64,000 nt of DNA from the NCBI GenBank assembly GCA_021186555.1, contig JAJKFL010000014.1, positions 25,445,033-25,509,032 of the forward strand, written 5' to 3'. Shown here piece by piece: positions 45,946 to 56,389 of this stretch (position 1 is the stretch's first letter; each line of letters begins with the position of its first letter). The DNA comes from Reticulitermes speratus. Its lineage: Eukaryota > Arthropoda > Insecta > Blattodea > Rhinotermitidae. The notes beneath the pieces were generated by a model. It saw only the letters and a list, made by a program, of their open reading frames with translations. It was not told the origin of the DNA and made no database searches. The translations under genes and the position numbers were made by a program.

Positions 45946-48900
45946 CTTCATCATCTCGAGATACGGATGCTCGAATACGCGTCGCGTACACTTAATTCAC
46001 TTCTCGGTTTAGATTAAATTGCAAGCCAGGCATCTGTCGTCTTCACTTGGACAACTGCATCGATAAGAATAAGCCATCCAAAACATGCGAGAAAAGCTGA
46101 AAGTCGCCACGAAGCGTGTTTTGTTAAAGTGATTATATCAGTGACACAAATTATAAATGGGAATAACTTCTTTGTACTTACGGTTACCATCACTTTTGTT
46201 GTGGTTCGCTTCATACCGACATCTAATTTAAATATTATTTATTTTAAAACAGATTTACTTACATTAATGTGCTCGTAAACTCGTATGAACCAACGACAGC
46301 AGTGACAGTGATGACTGGAATTGGTCGTTCCTTCATAAACAGAGTATTAAATTTCTAGTCACCAGTCCATACATTCGTCACATTTCGTGGTGACGGAAGT
46401 TCTCTGATCTCTATTTATGACACTGATATTCCATTTCTCTTTACGAAACGAAATTCTGTGTGAAATGCAACAGCGCGAGTAATTCAGAATAAGCATCCGG
46501 GTACCCACGTAAGTTGTAAATACATCGTTTATTGAATGTTAGCTGTTTCAAGAGCGAACTTCAAGCAGGCTATTTAAATTCTGAATTCCTACCTCACAAT
46601 AGTACACTTTCCTCCACGAAGACCAATCAGTTAATGATAATCTTTCTTCATTATTAAAATGATATGGAACATACATTGCGGGAAAAAAATACTGATATTT
46701 TCTTAATGTTGAAGTAGGTGGTACTACGTACATGCAGTAATCACTGTGTTATGGAGGTTTCAGCTAGGCCCGATATCAGGTCATATTATGTAAACTAAAT
46801 GCAGGGCAGCCTCAAAATGTCATCCGAGTCTTTTCCTCAAGTACTGAAACCAATCTACTCTACCAGTGGTTACAAATCTGTGCTCCATGCAATCCAAGGG
46901 CATCTGGAAGGGTTTCCGTAGGACTCGCAGATATTTTTGTGTAATGAAGAATTTTAATTTTATATTATTCTCGACAATAATTAGCATACTGCCCTTAATA
47001 GAAATATAAACTTGCTTTGTAATATACTGAATTGGCACAAATTCACAAAAAATAAGCTGAAGAAATAATTAACGTATTGGTCCATCAATCACACAAGCTA
47101 AAACAAATTTCACTTCAGAGCAACGAATACAGTTCAACTACGCTACGCTTCAGTGCATTCGATCATATCTTCCTTTGATTTTCGATTAGTATAAATGTTA
47201 GCACCGCTTATAATATTTGATATATGTGTCCTATTGGTGTGCAGATGCGTCAGGGTTTATCAAAACCAAAAGGGCTTTGCAACAAAAAGGTATGAAAATC
47301 ACTGTATTCTATAACGTGTTATATCTCACTTAACGACTGTGTTTTTAGTAATCAATCACATTAATTGTCTGACATAATGAATAAGTGGTTTATATTTGTT
47401 GCAATTACTTTCATGCATTAGTCGAAAGTCATAAAATTATTTACTGGCAAACATGGACAGAAATGTATTTAAAGATAGTCTACAAAGTGACCCTTTATGC
47501 TTCGGTTGCTGCTGTATAGGTAGATAAAGTCAATGATTCAGTGTTCTCTAAATTTTCTTTATCACCTCATCTTATTTGCTGCCCTACACATAATATTTAT
47601 TCCTGCACTGTGATTTCATCAACTCTGTTTCTGTGTCCAGTTCATAATAAAATTATAGCGAAAATAATAGCTAGTATGTTTCATAATTTGAATCACGTCT
47701 TCCGGTCCATCCACACACAAACTATATGGTTTACTTTTCTGTTACCCTTTACTGTTTATCCTCAATTATCTTCTTATTCATCACCAAAGCAACTCTCCCA
47801 CCTCATTCATCAACATGTTTATTAACCAGGCTTAACCTAAAACCACAATTTCACCCACTTTTATATTCTGTTAAACTCTGTGAATGATAAATTCGTAATC
47901 CTTAAATTCTGATACATGTATGTTTAAGTGTGGTATGAGTCTATGTAATAAATGTGTACTGACATAACGTGTTGCTCTTTTGCTATACAGTGCTCACCAA
48001 GTATAAGGTATTTTTCTTCTGAACATAAATTCATGCAACGAAGATGCATTGCGTGATGAAGGCCTATGTCTGTATGTGTGACATATTGGCAGTCGTATAA
48101 ACAAGAGTGTAAGAATATTACTATTTGAAATGACAGGGATTTTTCGAGTTTAATATTTCAAATAAGAACGCGTAACACTTCGAAGAATGAAATGTATTTA
48201 ATTGTATAAAAAATTTCGTTCCTTGCTTACACAGAACAAATTCTATCTCCACTACACAGGCAGCCAATTAGTATCGTTTAGAAAAACAATCGGTGTTTAT
48301 TTTGAAAATCATAAGAAATAAATATTCGATGTGGCAAGAACGTTTCGCTTTTAAATGTTACATCAGTGTGTACATAGCGCTAGGCTTTAAACGGTTAATG
48401 AGACAATAAATAGAAAAATGTTTTAAGTATGATACGATAATTGTACAGACCAATAACAACACAACTTGGCACAGAGGCCATCGTATAACTTTTAACATAA
48501 GCACTTGCTGCGGTATAAAACAACAGAGGTGTTTAAAAACTCGTATCATGCGGATACTTCTGTCTTGTTATTAGGGGGATGACAGGTTCAAATTTTTGCC
48601 GGGACACCAGGTATTGTGACTGCGATTTTTGCTAGATCCTTTCTGTCCCTCTAGCGAAATTATGGAATAGTGTGTGAAAGTATGCCACGAACACTTCCTT
48701 ACACATCCTTTCCAGTTCTTTATTCACTAACTGTCTAACGTTCGATGCTGAACTAATGACAGCTTCATTAAATAAACTACAAATAAAGTAAAGAACATGA
48801 AAGACCACGAAGTTATGCTCCTGCTAGGAACGCATAAGGGAAGAAAGAGAAGAACAAGAGAGTTGCTTACGTGAGCGATCAAAAAATTACATAAACACAC

Positions 48901-49240
48901 ACAAAGATTATGTGTGTGTTTATATTCTCTTCAGTTTTCCATCGTCCCTTAAAAAGCTCTACACCTGTACATTTCCTCTCTATTAAACCCCAATTTATAT
49001 TGACAGTTTTCTATCCTGCTCGTGCTTCAATTACTTCCAACGTCCCCTTTCTTCATAACGTTTATTTTCTTTTCGCTTTGTATTGGGATTCCAGAGGTAG
49101 AATATTAACAAATTATTCCTATCATTCTTCCCACTGTTAAATGTTTGATATATGCGGGGTATTTAAAATATATACGACTCGACAACTGGTTCGGAATTAT
49201 ACTGATGGATTACTTTTATTTCTGCTGTAAGTTTACTGAT
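45946..49240. other. 3' flank, nothing recognised
   Basis: AT-rich. The 3' UTR of the receptor gene must start here, but its end cannot be fixed. A small hairpin of 13 bp arms (ATAAACACACACA, 48891-48903 with 48911-48923) is present. No other coding motif. Confidence 0.45.
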
Positions 49241-52197
49241 GACCACTGGGTTCGAACCCGTGGCTTTCTGAATACTAAGATAAAAGTGTTGTAGTAGTAG
49301 TAGTACTAAGTTCTATGCAGAGATTAATATTCTATCATTAAGGAATTCCTAATTAAAAATATAAATTTTCCAATTCTATAAATTGGGGCGTAAACGCTTG
49401 TGCCTCATCCCAGAGAAAAACATGTAAGTCTACCTTCACTTAGCTTCATGCTAGGTTCAATTAAATACTTCAGCAAATGGCTGATCTAGGATATTACGAA
49501 TATGTGTTACAGCAGCCTTGCAGCATTATGACAGATTATGAAGGATCTAAAAATATTTTCTCCTGTTAGAAGTTTTAGTTTCGGCATAACAAATGTATCG
49601 GGTTCAATTTATAACTTCAGAAAATAAAGTGACAAGGCCTTGCTACAATTGAAAGTGTCTGTTCTATTCTCATCAAAGATTAAGTTAATTACAGTTACGG
49701 CTCGCAACTTGATTCGTCCCTGTCAATATCTAGTACTGTCTATTGTGCAAACTGCAGTCCTGCATGTTGTAGAGGTCCATGGTATCACTTCTCCAAACTC
49801 CTCTGATCTCGGTTAAAGACAGATTTTCGTGATGTTGACAATCACACAGCGGAATTAACACATTAACACATCATCAGCTATACTAAAGCCAAGGAAAGAA
49901 GTCACATGGCTCGAGCCCGCATACCAACCACGAGCTGTTACGTCCCCCCCCCCCCCAGCACACTTCCCTACATTCCCCTCCAGTCTTATATCTGTTCCGT
50001 TCACACGAATGTTGGCAGTGATAACCACATGATAACCTTCGTTTGCGACTAGCGTTTTGGGCTAGATATTACAGGGGTGAGAGGGAGTGGAGGAAAACAC
50101 AACAGTAGCCAGAAAGTGGAAAGCCTCGAGCGCAGTCATATCCACCATCCATAAGACTTCTTCCTGTGGCCTTAGTATAATTCTGTCTCCACGACAATAC
50201 ATAAAGTTAATGTGTTGTTTAATGTTAATTAAAAAGTGATACAAAATATCTAGACTATATCATGAGTGGTATTCGAACCCTCGATCTCAGCAGGATACTA
50301 CCACCACTACGAACGAACCGTCTAATTCCCCTTATACACGCAAAATATTTATTTTGTAAACATCATGCCACAAGCAAATGACAACTCCACAATAAGCGCC
50401 ATTTTTACTATTATGGTGACGAGGCTTACCCAATTGTGACTACGAATAAGACTAAATGTTTTGCAGGAATGACCTCTCAACAATGTAGCTACCACAGACA
50501 AATTTCTATGTCGATATATCGACTACTGCTTTGTAAAAAAAATTTAAACTCCTCCGTGAAGGTAATATTAACATTTAATTTTGTTTTGAACGTTGTCTTT
50601 AAATATTTACGTTTGAATTTCCTTTGTAATAACAAGAAGATAATCCCCTCTTCGGCCTCAAAGAATAATTAATTATTTATTCTTTGAAAAACCTAGCAAT
50701 TCGTATATTTAAACTTAATGTCAAGGTTGCAGAGCTGACGATCATGATGGCTACCACAACATTAAAGATTAATGAATCGAGTAAGATATGATGTTAGCTC
50801 ATAGTAAATTATTACTCTGTCACTTGCTTTTAATATATTGAGGGAGGTAACACAAACAAAAGAACAAGCCCCAGATATAAAACGAAATCAGCGAGAATAG
50901 GAACGGAAAAAGTAATACATAAATCATGATTTCGGATTACTTGGTTCCTGGACTTTGTCCATATTCTCGTACTCAAAAAGAACACGGTGTTCTTTTTTGA
51001 ATGAGAGACGTTGTACGAGCCCGGAAACCAAGTAAGCCTAAACGAAATTATAGAATCAATGTAATCCTTTAGAATTTGCATAAATCGTGACGTTTCGTTG
51101 CATATATTTGAAATATAATTTTTCGCATCTGCTTACTAAGCAAAATGTCAGTGTAAACAAAGGCGAAACTCAAACTCAAATAACGCCCAATGGCTGCAGT
51201 TAACTTGTAATGCCTCCCACAGTAACAGCTAAGCGCGTGTTTAATTCCCCACCCATCCTTTTTTTTTTCCTCCGTTAGGCGTAATCTGACCTGGTCACAG
51301 ATGGAAAGAACTGGCTTGTTCAGACGGCCGCCTGAAATCGTTTTGACCACACTTTCTGCAGCCACAATTTCGTCCCTTTTTGTCCATCCATCCTAGAGCA
51401 TGAAGGCGCAAAAAAATTCCTCTCTGAATTTAATCTTTGTGTGTCTTTAAATATTAATAAGACAGGTAGCTCTGCGCTATCAGTACAACACGCTAAAGCA
51501 AGATTCTAGCCGGTTTTCTCATGGCAAGAGTTTTTAATTGTGTTTTACTTAAAAATTTCAGAGCTTTGTTTGATGGAACAATCTGTCTAACTACGAAACA
51601 CAATTACTTCAATGCATTAATCACAAATTTGTGAAACTGCAAGGTCCTATTTTTGTACCCAGTCGGCAACGTTTATGCTACCCCATTTTTAGTACGCATG
51701 CTTATTCCATGCTTCTTTATAAATTTGTAGCATCAAGGAATTTCTCCATAAAAACCAGTGATGCCGCGTGTGACCTCCAACGTTCTTGCCATAGAACATC
51801 CTACTAATCTTTTCCCTCAGCACTGCAGCTCTCCCTGGAGCGTCTTCGTATATGTACCTCATCAGTCGGAAATTTAGAGATCCCCCCCCCCATGCATTTC
51901 AACTTAACCTTACTTCATAGCACACTCTTGAAGTGCCAAAGTCTAACTCCTAGGCAGTCCTTCCAACTACTGAAAATATTTCGCGACACGCCACAAAGTT
52001 CTTGTCTTCAAATCTTCACAATTTCTTTTCGAAAACTGCCCGTCAATTCTTCCGACTGTCTCTTTTTCAGTTAATTCCCCGGATAATGCTTTTGAAAATA
52101 ATTTAACGTAATGGTCGGAATTTGTTTATTTACATAACGCGGTCCCTATGATTTTGCACGCGCTCGCCATACTTTAAGGTCAAGTAAAGAAAACTGC
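49241..52197. other. Non-coding stretch with tRNA-like scraps
   Basis: GGGTTCGAACCC at 49250 and GTATTCGAACCCTCGATC at 50270 resemble box B regions of tRNA-derived SINEs, too short to assign. A run of 13 C lies at 49944-49956. No gene seen. Confidence 0.4.
50930..51042. repeat. Inverted repeat, foldback-like
   Basis: TTACTTGGTTCCTGGACT pairs imperfectly with GAGCCCGGAAACCAAGTAA, and AAAAAGAACAC directly faces GTGTTCTTTTTT at 50976-50998, so the whole segment can form a hairpin. It is not related to family F. Confidence 0.7.
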
Positions 52198-52457
52198 GGG
52201 CCGATCCCAGTGGCCGCGCGGTCTAAGGCGTGGGTCTATGGCCGCTTGCTTACTGGGATTGTGGGTTCGAATCCCGCATAGGGCATGGATGTCTGTCTGT
52301 TGTGAGTGTTATGTGTTGTCAGGTAGAGGTCTCTGCGACGAGCTGGTCCCTCGTCCAGAGGAGTCCTACCGAGTAATGTGTGTCTAAAGTGTGATCGTGA
52401 AGCCTCGAAAAATGAGGAGGCCTAGGCCCCCAAGGGGCTGTCGAACCATTGGAAAAA
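52198..52457 (+). mobile_element. SINE A (tRNA-derived), full-length copy
   Basis: Head GGGCCGATCCCAGTGGCC, box B GGTTCGAATCCC, tail GGGGCTGTCGAACCATTGG plus A-run. AAAACTGC lies at 52190-52197 and 52458-52465. Confidence 0.93.
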
Positions 52458-53226
52458 AAAACTGCATGAAGTGCAGGTGGATTTTAGTAACATGGACGTT
52501 TGTTACTTTGGCTGCTTGCGTTCCTGCTTAATATAAATCCTACTTCATCCCAGAGGAGAACTAGCTTTGCACTTTATTTTTTTTTCCATCAATGTACTTG
52601 TAATTCGAAAATTTTCCACTCTTTTATATATTGTTCTCTTACACGGCACTGTTCACAGGGATTTCTTTTACAGAAATTTCAGCTACATTTTCCACGACAC
52701 ACACACTTGGGAAGAATAGTGATAAGAACACTCTTTGTTCAACAGAAAATATTTCTCAAGTGCACTGATCTGCTTGGTATGAGACAAACTGGGAGAGCGT
52801 CTCAGCTTCCAGCGCTGATAAGAAGGCGCAACTCTCGGCAGATTCGCCTTGCATAAGCCATCTCCTATTTCTCTAAGCCCGGGGAATCGATTAGTGAGAT
52901 GCCCTGCACAAATATGATCAGTACTGTGAACGCGGAAATTTTGTTATTTTGTGCTCTGTTACCCAGTTCTCCACCTCTTAGTACAGTGACGACCATTTTG
53001 CAACATGCGTACGACAGGTATTTGCTAATCTCCTGCTTCCGTCGTTCAAGTATCATATTTCGGTTGAAGGGGGCCTGAAATGTCTATCAGCTGTCGTTTT
53101 TTCATGTTATTTGACATAATTTAACATTTTCTTTACATCTTTCATCCCGTTGTGCCTAGTATCCATAATGGCAGCAGTTTGCAGTCAAGCAAGACAATGT
53201 ATTTATTAATACAGTTGATATACCTA

Positions 53227-53260
53227 CATATTTTGGCTAAATATAAGCCATATTCAGGCT
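53227..53260. repeat. Short palindromic block shared with 33771 and 37985
   Basis: TTTTGGCTAAATATAAGCC, then TATTCAGGC, has the same layout as TTTCGGCT...AAGCCAT.TCAGGC at the two other places. Confidence 0.5.
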
Positions 53261-53505
53261 GTATGAAATTAAAAAGCAATACACAACATTTATAAAAATT
53301 ACATTGTCAGATAACTTCAGGACTGAGCTCATCTAATTGCATAAGAAGCTTAATATTCAAAGTAAAATGGACTAATTCAGCCGTGTGTCTCTTTGGTAAT
53401 TTCATCTTTAAAAATGTTCAAACAGAAATTAAAATGACGTATTTTTAGACGCAGGTGTAGTCATTAAGTTGTACGTGGAAGTTTTTGATCGCAAGATTGT
53501 TCTAA

Positions 53506-53747
53506 GCCGATCCCAGTGGCCGCACGGTCTAAGGGTGGGTCTGCGGCCGTTCGCTTGCTGGGATTGCGGGTTCGAATCCCGCCGAGGGCATGGATGTCTG
53601 TCTCGTGTGAGTGTTGTATTGTCAGGTAGTAGAGGTCTCTGCGTCGGGCTGATCATTCGACCAGAGCAGTCCTACTGAGTGTGGTGAAGCCTCGATGATG
53701 AGAAGGCCCTGGCCCACTAGGGGCTCTTGCGCCATGGGGAAAAAAAA
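53506..53747 (+). mobile_element. SINE A (tRNA-derived) copy with a TA tail
   Basis: GCCGATCCCAGTGGCCGCAC through GGTTCGAATCCC to GCGCCATGGGGAAAAAAAA. A TA run (53748-53768) follows. The target duplication is not clear. Confidence 0.9.
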
Positions 53748-53769
53748 TATATGTATATATATATATTTC

Positions 53770-54977
53770 GTTGCGCAGGAGGTCTTGTTTACTATTACGC
53801 TGACCCTTGGTATGTATGATGGTATCTAATCTGTATTATAAATATGTACGTTGTGTGGATGGTATATTGATATTTAAGCAGCACTTGGAGCGAGGCGTGC
53901 GTATAGTCAGCTGAAACATGTAGCTGTATCAACAGTGTTAATAAGTAACATAGCTGTGCTTGACTGAAAAATATTGTCATTAATAATTTAACATGTTTAG
54001 ACTTAAGCCCACCCTGTACAAAAACCACTTACGTTTTGTATCACTGTATGGGCCTAAAACAATTTCGGACCATAAAATATAGGGGAATATTAGGCAACAT
54101 TTTCCGAGGAAAAAGTGCGTCTTATTGTCCGCAATAATGGCATATGGTGAATTACGTTATGGATTACGCCCTTTCAAATATTTTTCACAAACTTTAAGCC
54201 ACATTAAAAGTTTGGAGATCCATGTTCCCATTTTCAATTCACTATTATGTAAAGTATCCGCGCTATGAAATAACAGATAGCTCGTGGGTTAGAAGTACGC
54301 CCAGAAGAAGGGATTTGCTTTGTTAATATATAAGTTCTACAACGCTCTAAGTTCCAATTTTGAAATGACACAGTGGATAAAGCCTTCAAATTCCCGGTCA
54401 AGATTATCAGAAATGAAAAGCCCCGGGGAATACTGGAAAACTTTGTGAGGATCAAAATTGGACAGAATCTTTTTCTCGATTTAAAAGCGGTATCTTACGT
54501 TGAAGTTTCCGAGAATATTAAATGGATCACCCTGGCTGCAAGTACATCGCAGACATGCCAATCAGCTTTTCCGTCGTTGCCTCCGTTTGCACAGCTGTAC
54601 TGTCGGCTAGTCAACTGAAAACTCCAAATTTATGCTAAGAAATATCGGAGAAGACACTATTGACTTTTCCAGTGGTAGGCAAAGGAAAGTAAGTCACATT
54701 TCTACTCCGCTTGTGGGTTAAGTGTTGACCATTGTAATCAATCTCTTTTACGTGTTATTTCTTACTTGAATATTGCGACTCGAACAATTGCATTGCTATG
54801 CCTAAGTGGCCTCTATGTCAAGTTATCAACAGAAATGTATCACTATATTACATAACTTAATTTACCAGCCAAGTGGCCGTCACATGACGGGGCTGTCATA
54901 ATATCACGCACAACCCCGTTGCCTCTTCCATTATTCTTCCTTCTTTCATGAAGATTTATTAACTTCAGATCTTTGCA
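53770..54977. other. Non-coding stretch, nothing recognised
   Basis: An 81-codon + strand ORF at 54373-54618 (with KIIRNEKPRGILENF) has no recognisable domain, and no exon signals support it. Confidence 0.4.
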
Positions 54978-55150
54978 CTTCTGGGATGTTACGCAGCGTA
55001 GATAGGTAGTTAGTTACTGAAGTTTCGGGACAACCTATCGGTTCTATCTTCAATAGTCAAGACACTGCTTGATCCTTGATGGTGGAACCGACAGGCTGTT
55101 CCGAACCGTCGGTAACAAACTACCAAGTACGTTACGTAACATTCCAGAAG
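54978..55150. mobile_element. Foldback/MITE-like family F, copy 9 (subfamily 2)
   Basis: CTTCTGGGATGTTACGCAGC at the left and GTTACGTAACATTCCAGAAG at the right. Inner arms hold AGTTACTGAAGTTTCGGGAC and GTTCCGAACCGTCGGTAAC. The core carries GTCAAG...CTTGATCCTTGATGG. The flank on the right reads GAAAATCTCATTTACACGAG, as at 60222. Confidence 0.82.
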
Positions 55151-55379
55151 AGAGAAAATCTCATTTACACGAGCAGCGGAAGCGTGAAATCATGCATTCA
55201 TTAGCTCATTTCACTAATGGTTACTCAGTTGTTACTGTATTTTGAACACATCCAGCTTGAACGATGCACTTAAACAAGAACGCTATTCAATACATTCCTG
55301 TCAATCACGGAAGGGTCCTCCGCATGGTGAAGTCACAAGAGGATGGCAATGTATACCGTGAAACAAGCCAACTGGGGTG

Positions 55380-55510
55380 TGACGTCACAAATCTCGTAAC
55401 CATAGAAACCAGGGTATGACGTCACAACCCAGTAACCATTGCAACCGTCACCGTAGCAAACGTGATTTGACGTCACAACTCGGCAACAATGGCAACGAAA
55501 TAGGACACAT
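55380..55510. promoter_or_regulatory. Cluster of three CRE (TGACGTCA) sites in a tandem module
   Basis: TGACGTCA occurs at 55380-55387, 55417-55424 and 55468-55475, each followed by CAA. Between them stand GTAACCATAGAAACC, GTAACCATTGCAACC and GGCAACAATGGCAAC, like X-box (RFX) half-sites. A weaker unit, GAAGTCACAAGAGGATGGC, precedes. The order suggests a diverged tandem repeat of one module. Whether it is regulatory is inference. Confidence 0.45.
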
Positions 55511-55624
55511 ACCAATGTGTGACTCACATAAAGTATTATACAGAATGATTACAAATGATGTAAGCGATTACAAGAATTTACTGATAAGAAAGCAATAATC
55601 ACACATTAAATGCACATCTTTGTA

Positions 55625-56010
55625 AAGAGCAACTCAAACAGTTTTTAATACCCCATGCAACTCAATATATGCTCCATCTGTTGCCCTCCACACGCGAGGA
55701 TGGTATTCAGCAATGAAAGCTGTTCAGTGTGTGCAGCTGCTGTTTATGTATGATCCTTCAAGTTGTTCAGTGTCACAGATATTTGCGAAACGTAAAGCTC
55801 CTCTTCCACCAAAACCTCGCAGGAAAAGGTCGAGAGGGGTTGGACCTGGAGATCGGGGAGGCCAGGAAGTGAACCCATCTCGGCCGAGCCATCGCTGGGG
55901 CAAATACCTATTGAAGAATGTTGTAACCTCAGTGGGGATGTGTGGTGGTGCTCCGTCATGACGAAAGTCAACATCTGGTTTTTCTTCAAATAGCTGAGGC
56001 ACTCACCACC
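55625..56010 (-). pseudogene. Mariner/IS630-family transposase remnant
   Basis: On the minus strand MPQLFEEKPDVDFRHDGAPPH carries the second catalytic Asp, and WPPRSPGPTPLDLFLRG holds the third. VTLNNLKDHT then follows in another frame, and the end (RVWRATDGAYIEL) in yet another. It is frameshifted, lacks the N-terminal half and the first Asp, and has no visible terminal repeats. It belongs to a different mariner lineage from the one at 17659. Confidence 0.88.
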
Positions 56011-56069
56011 ACTCCGACATGTCACGGTGGATAATTTCCTTGATTTCAGGCTTCCGCCGCGATGTTGGT

Positions 56070-56385
56070 GAGATCTGCGCTCTTCTGGGATATTACGCGG
56101 CGTCGTGTGGTAATTGTTTACCATCGTTTCGGGACAACGTATAGGTCCCATCTTCACGGGTCCGAGAAGGAAGGAAAAAAAGAAAGTCAGCTACCTGTAA
56201 CGTGGATTCTATGGGAAGGTGCGCGCGGGGTGTTAATCAGTAGGCGTGATGACAGCGAATAGAGTTGAACCAGCTAAGCTCGGACTCTTGACCCGTGAAG
56301 ATGGGGCCGATACGTTGTCCCGAAAGTCAGTAAACAATTACCACACGACGCCGCGTAATATCCCAGAGGAGCGCAGATCTCGTGG
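56070..56385. mobile_element. Foldback/MITE-like family F, copy 10 (subfamily 2, longest arms)
   Basis: Long arms: GAGATCTGCGCTCTTCTGGG and ATATTACGCGGCGTCGTGTG at the left, with the nearly exact reverse complement ending GAGCGCAGATCTCG at the right. The core is CGTTTCGGGACAACG and CCATCTTCACGGGTC with the mirrored set at 56283-56325. GTGGATAATTTC occurs on both sides (56031 and 56380 area), possibly the insertion duplication or part of the arms. Confidence 0.85.
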
Positions 56386-56389
56386 ATAA

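Noticed and set aside
52500-52856. 118-codon ORF with scattered Cys and His, possibly zinc finger
   Set aside because: The Cys/His spacing does not fit a C2H2 finger, and it starts right after a SINE tail.
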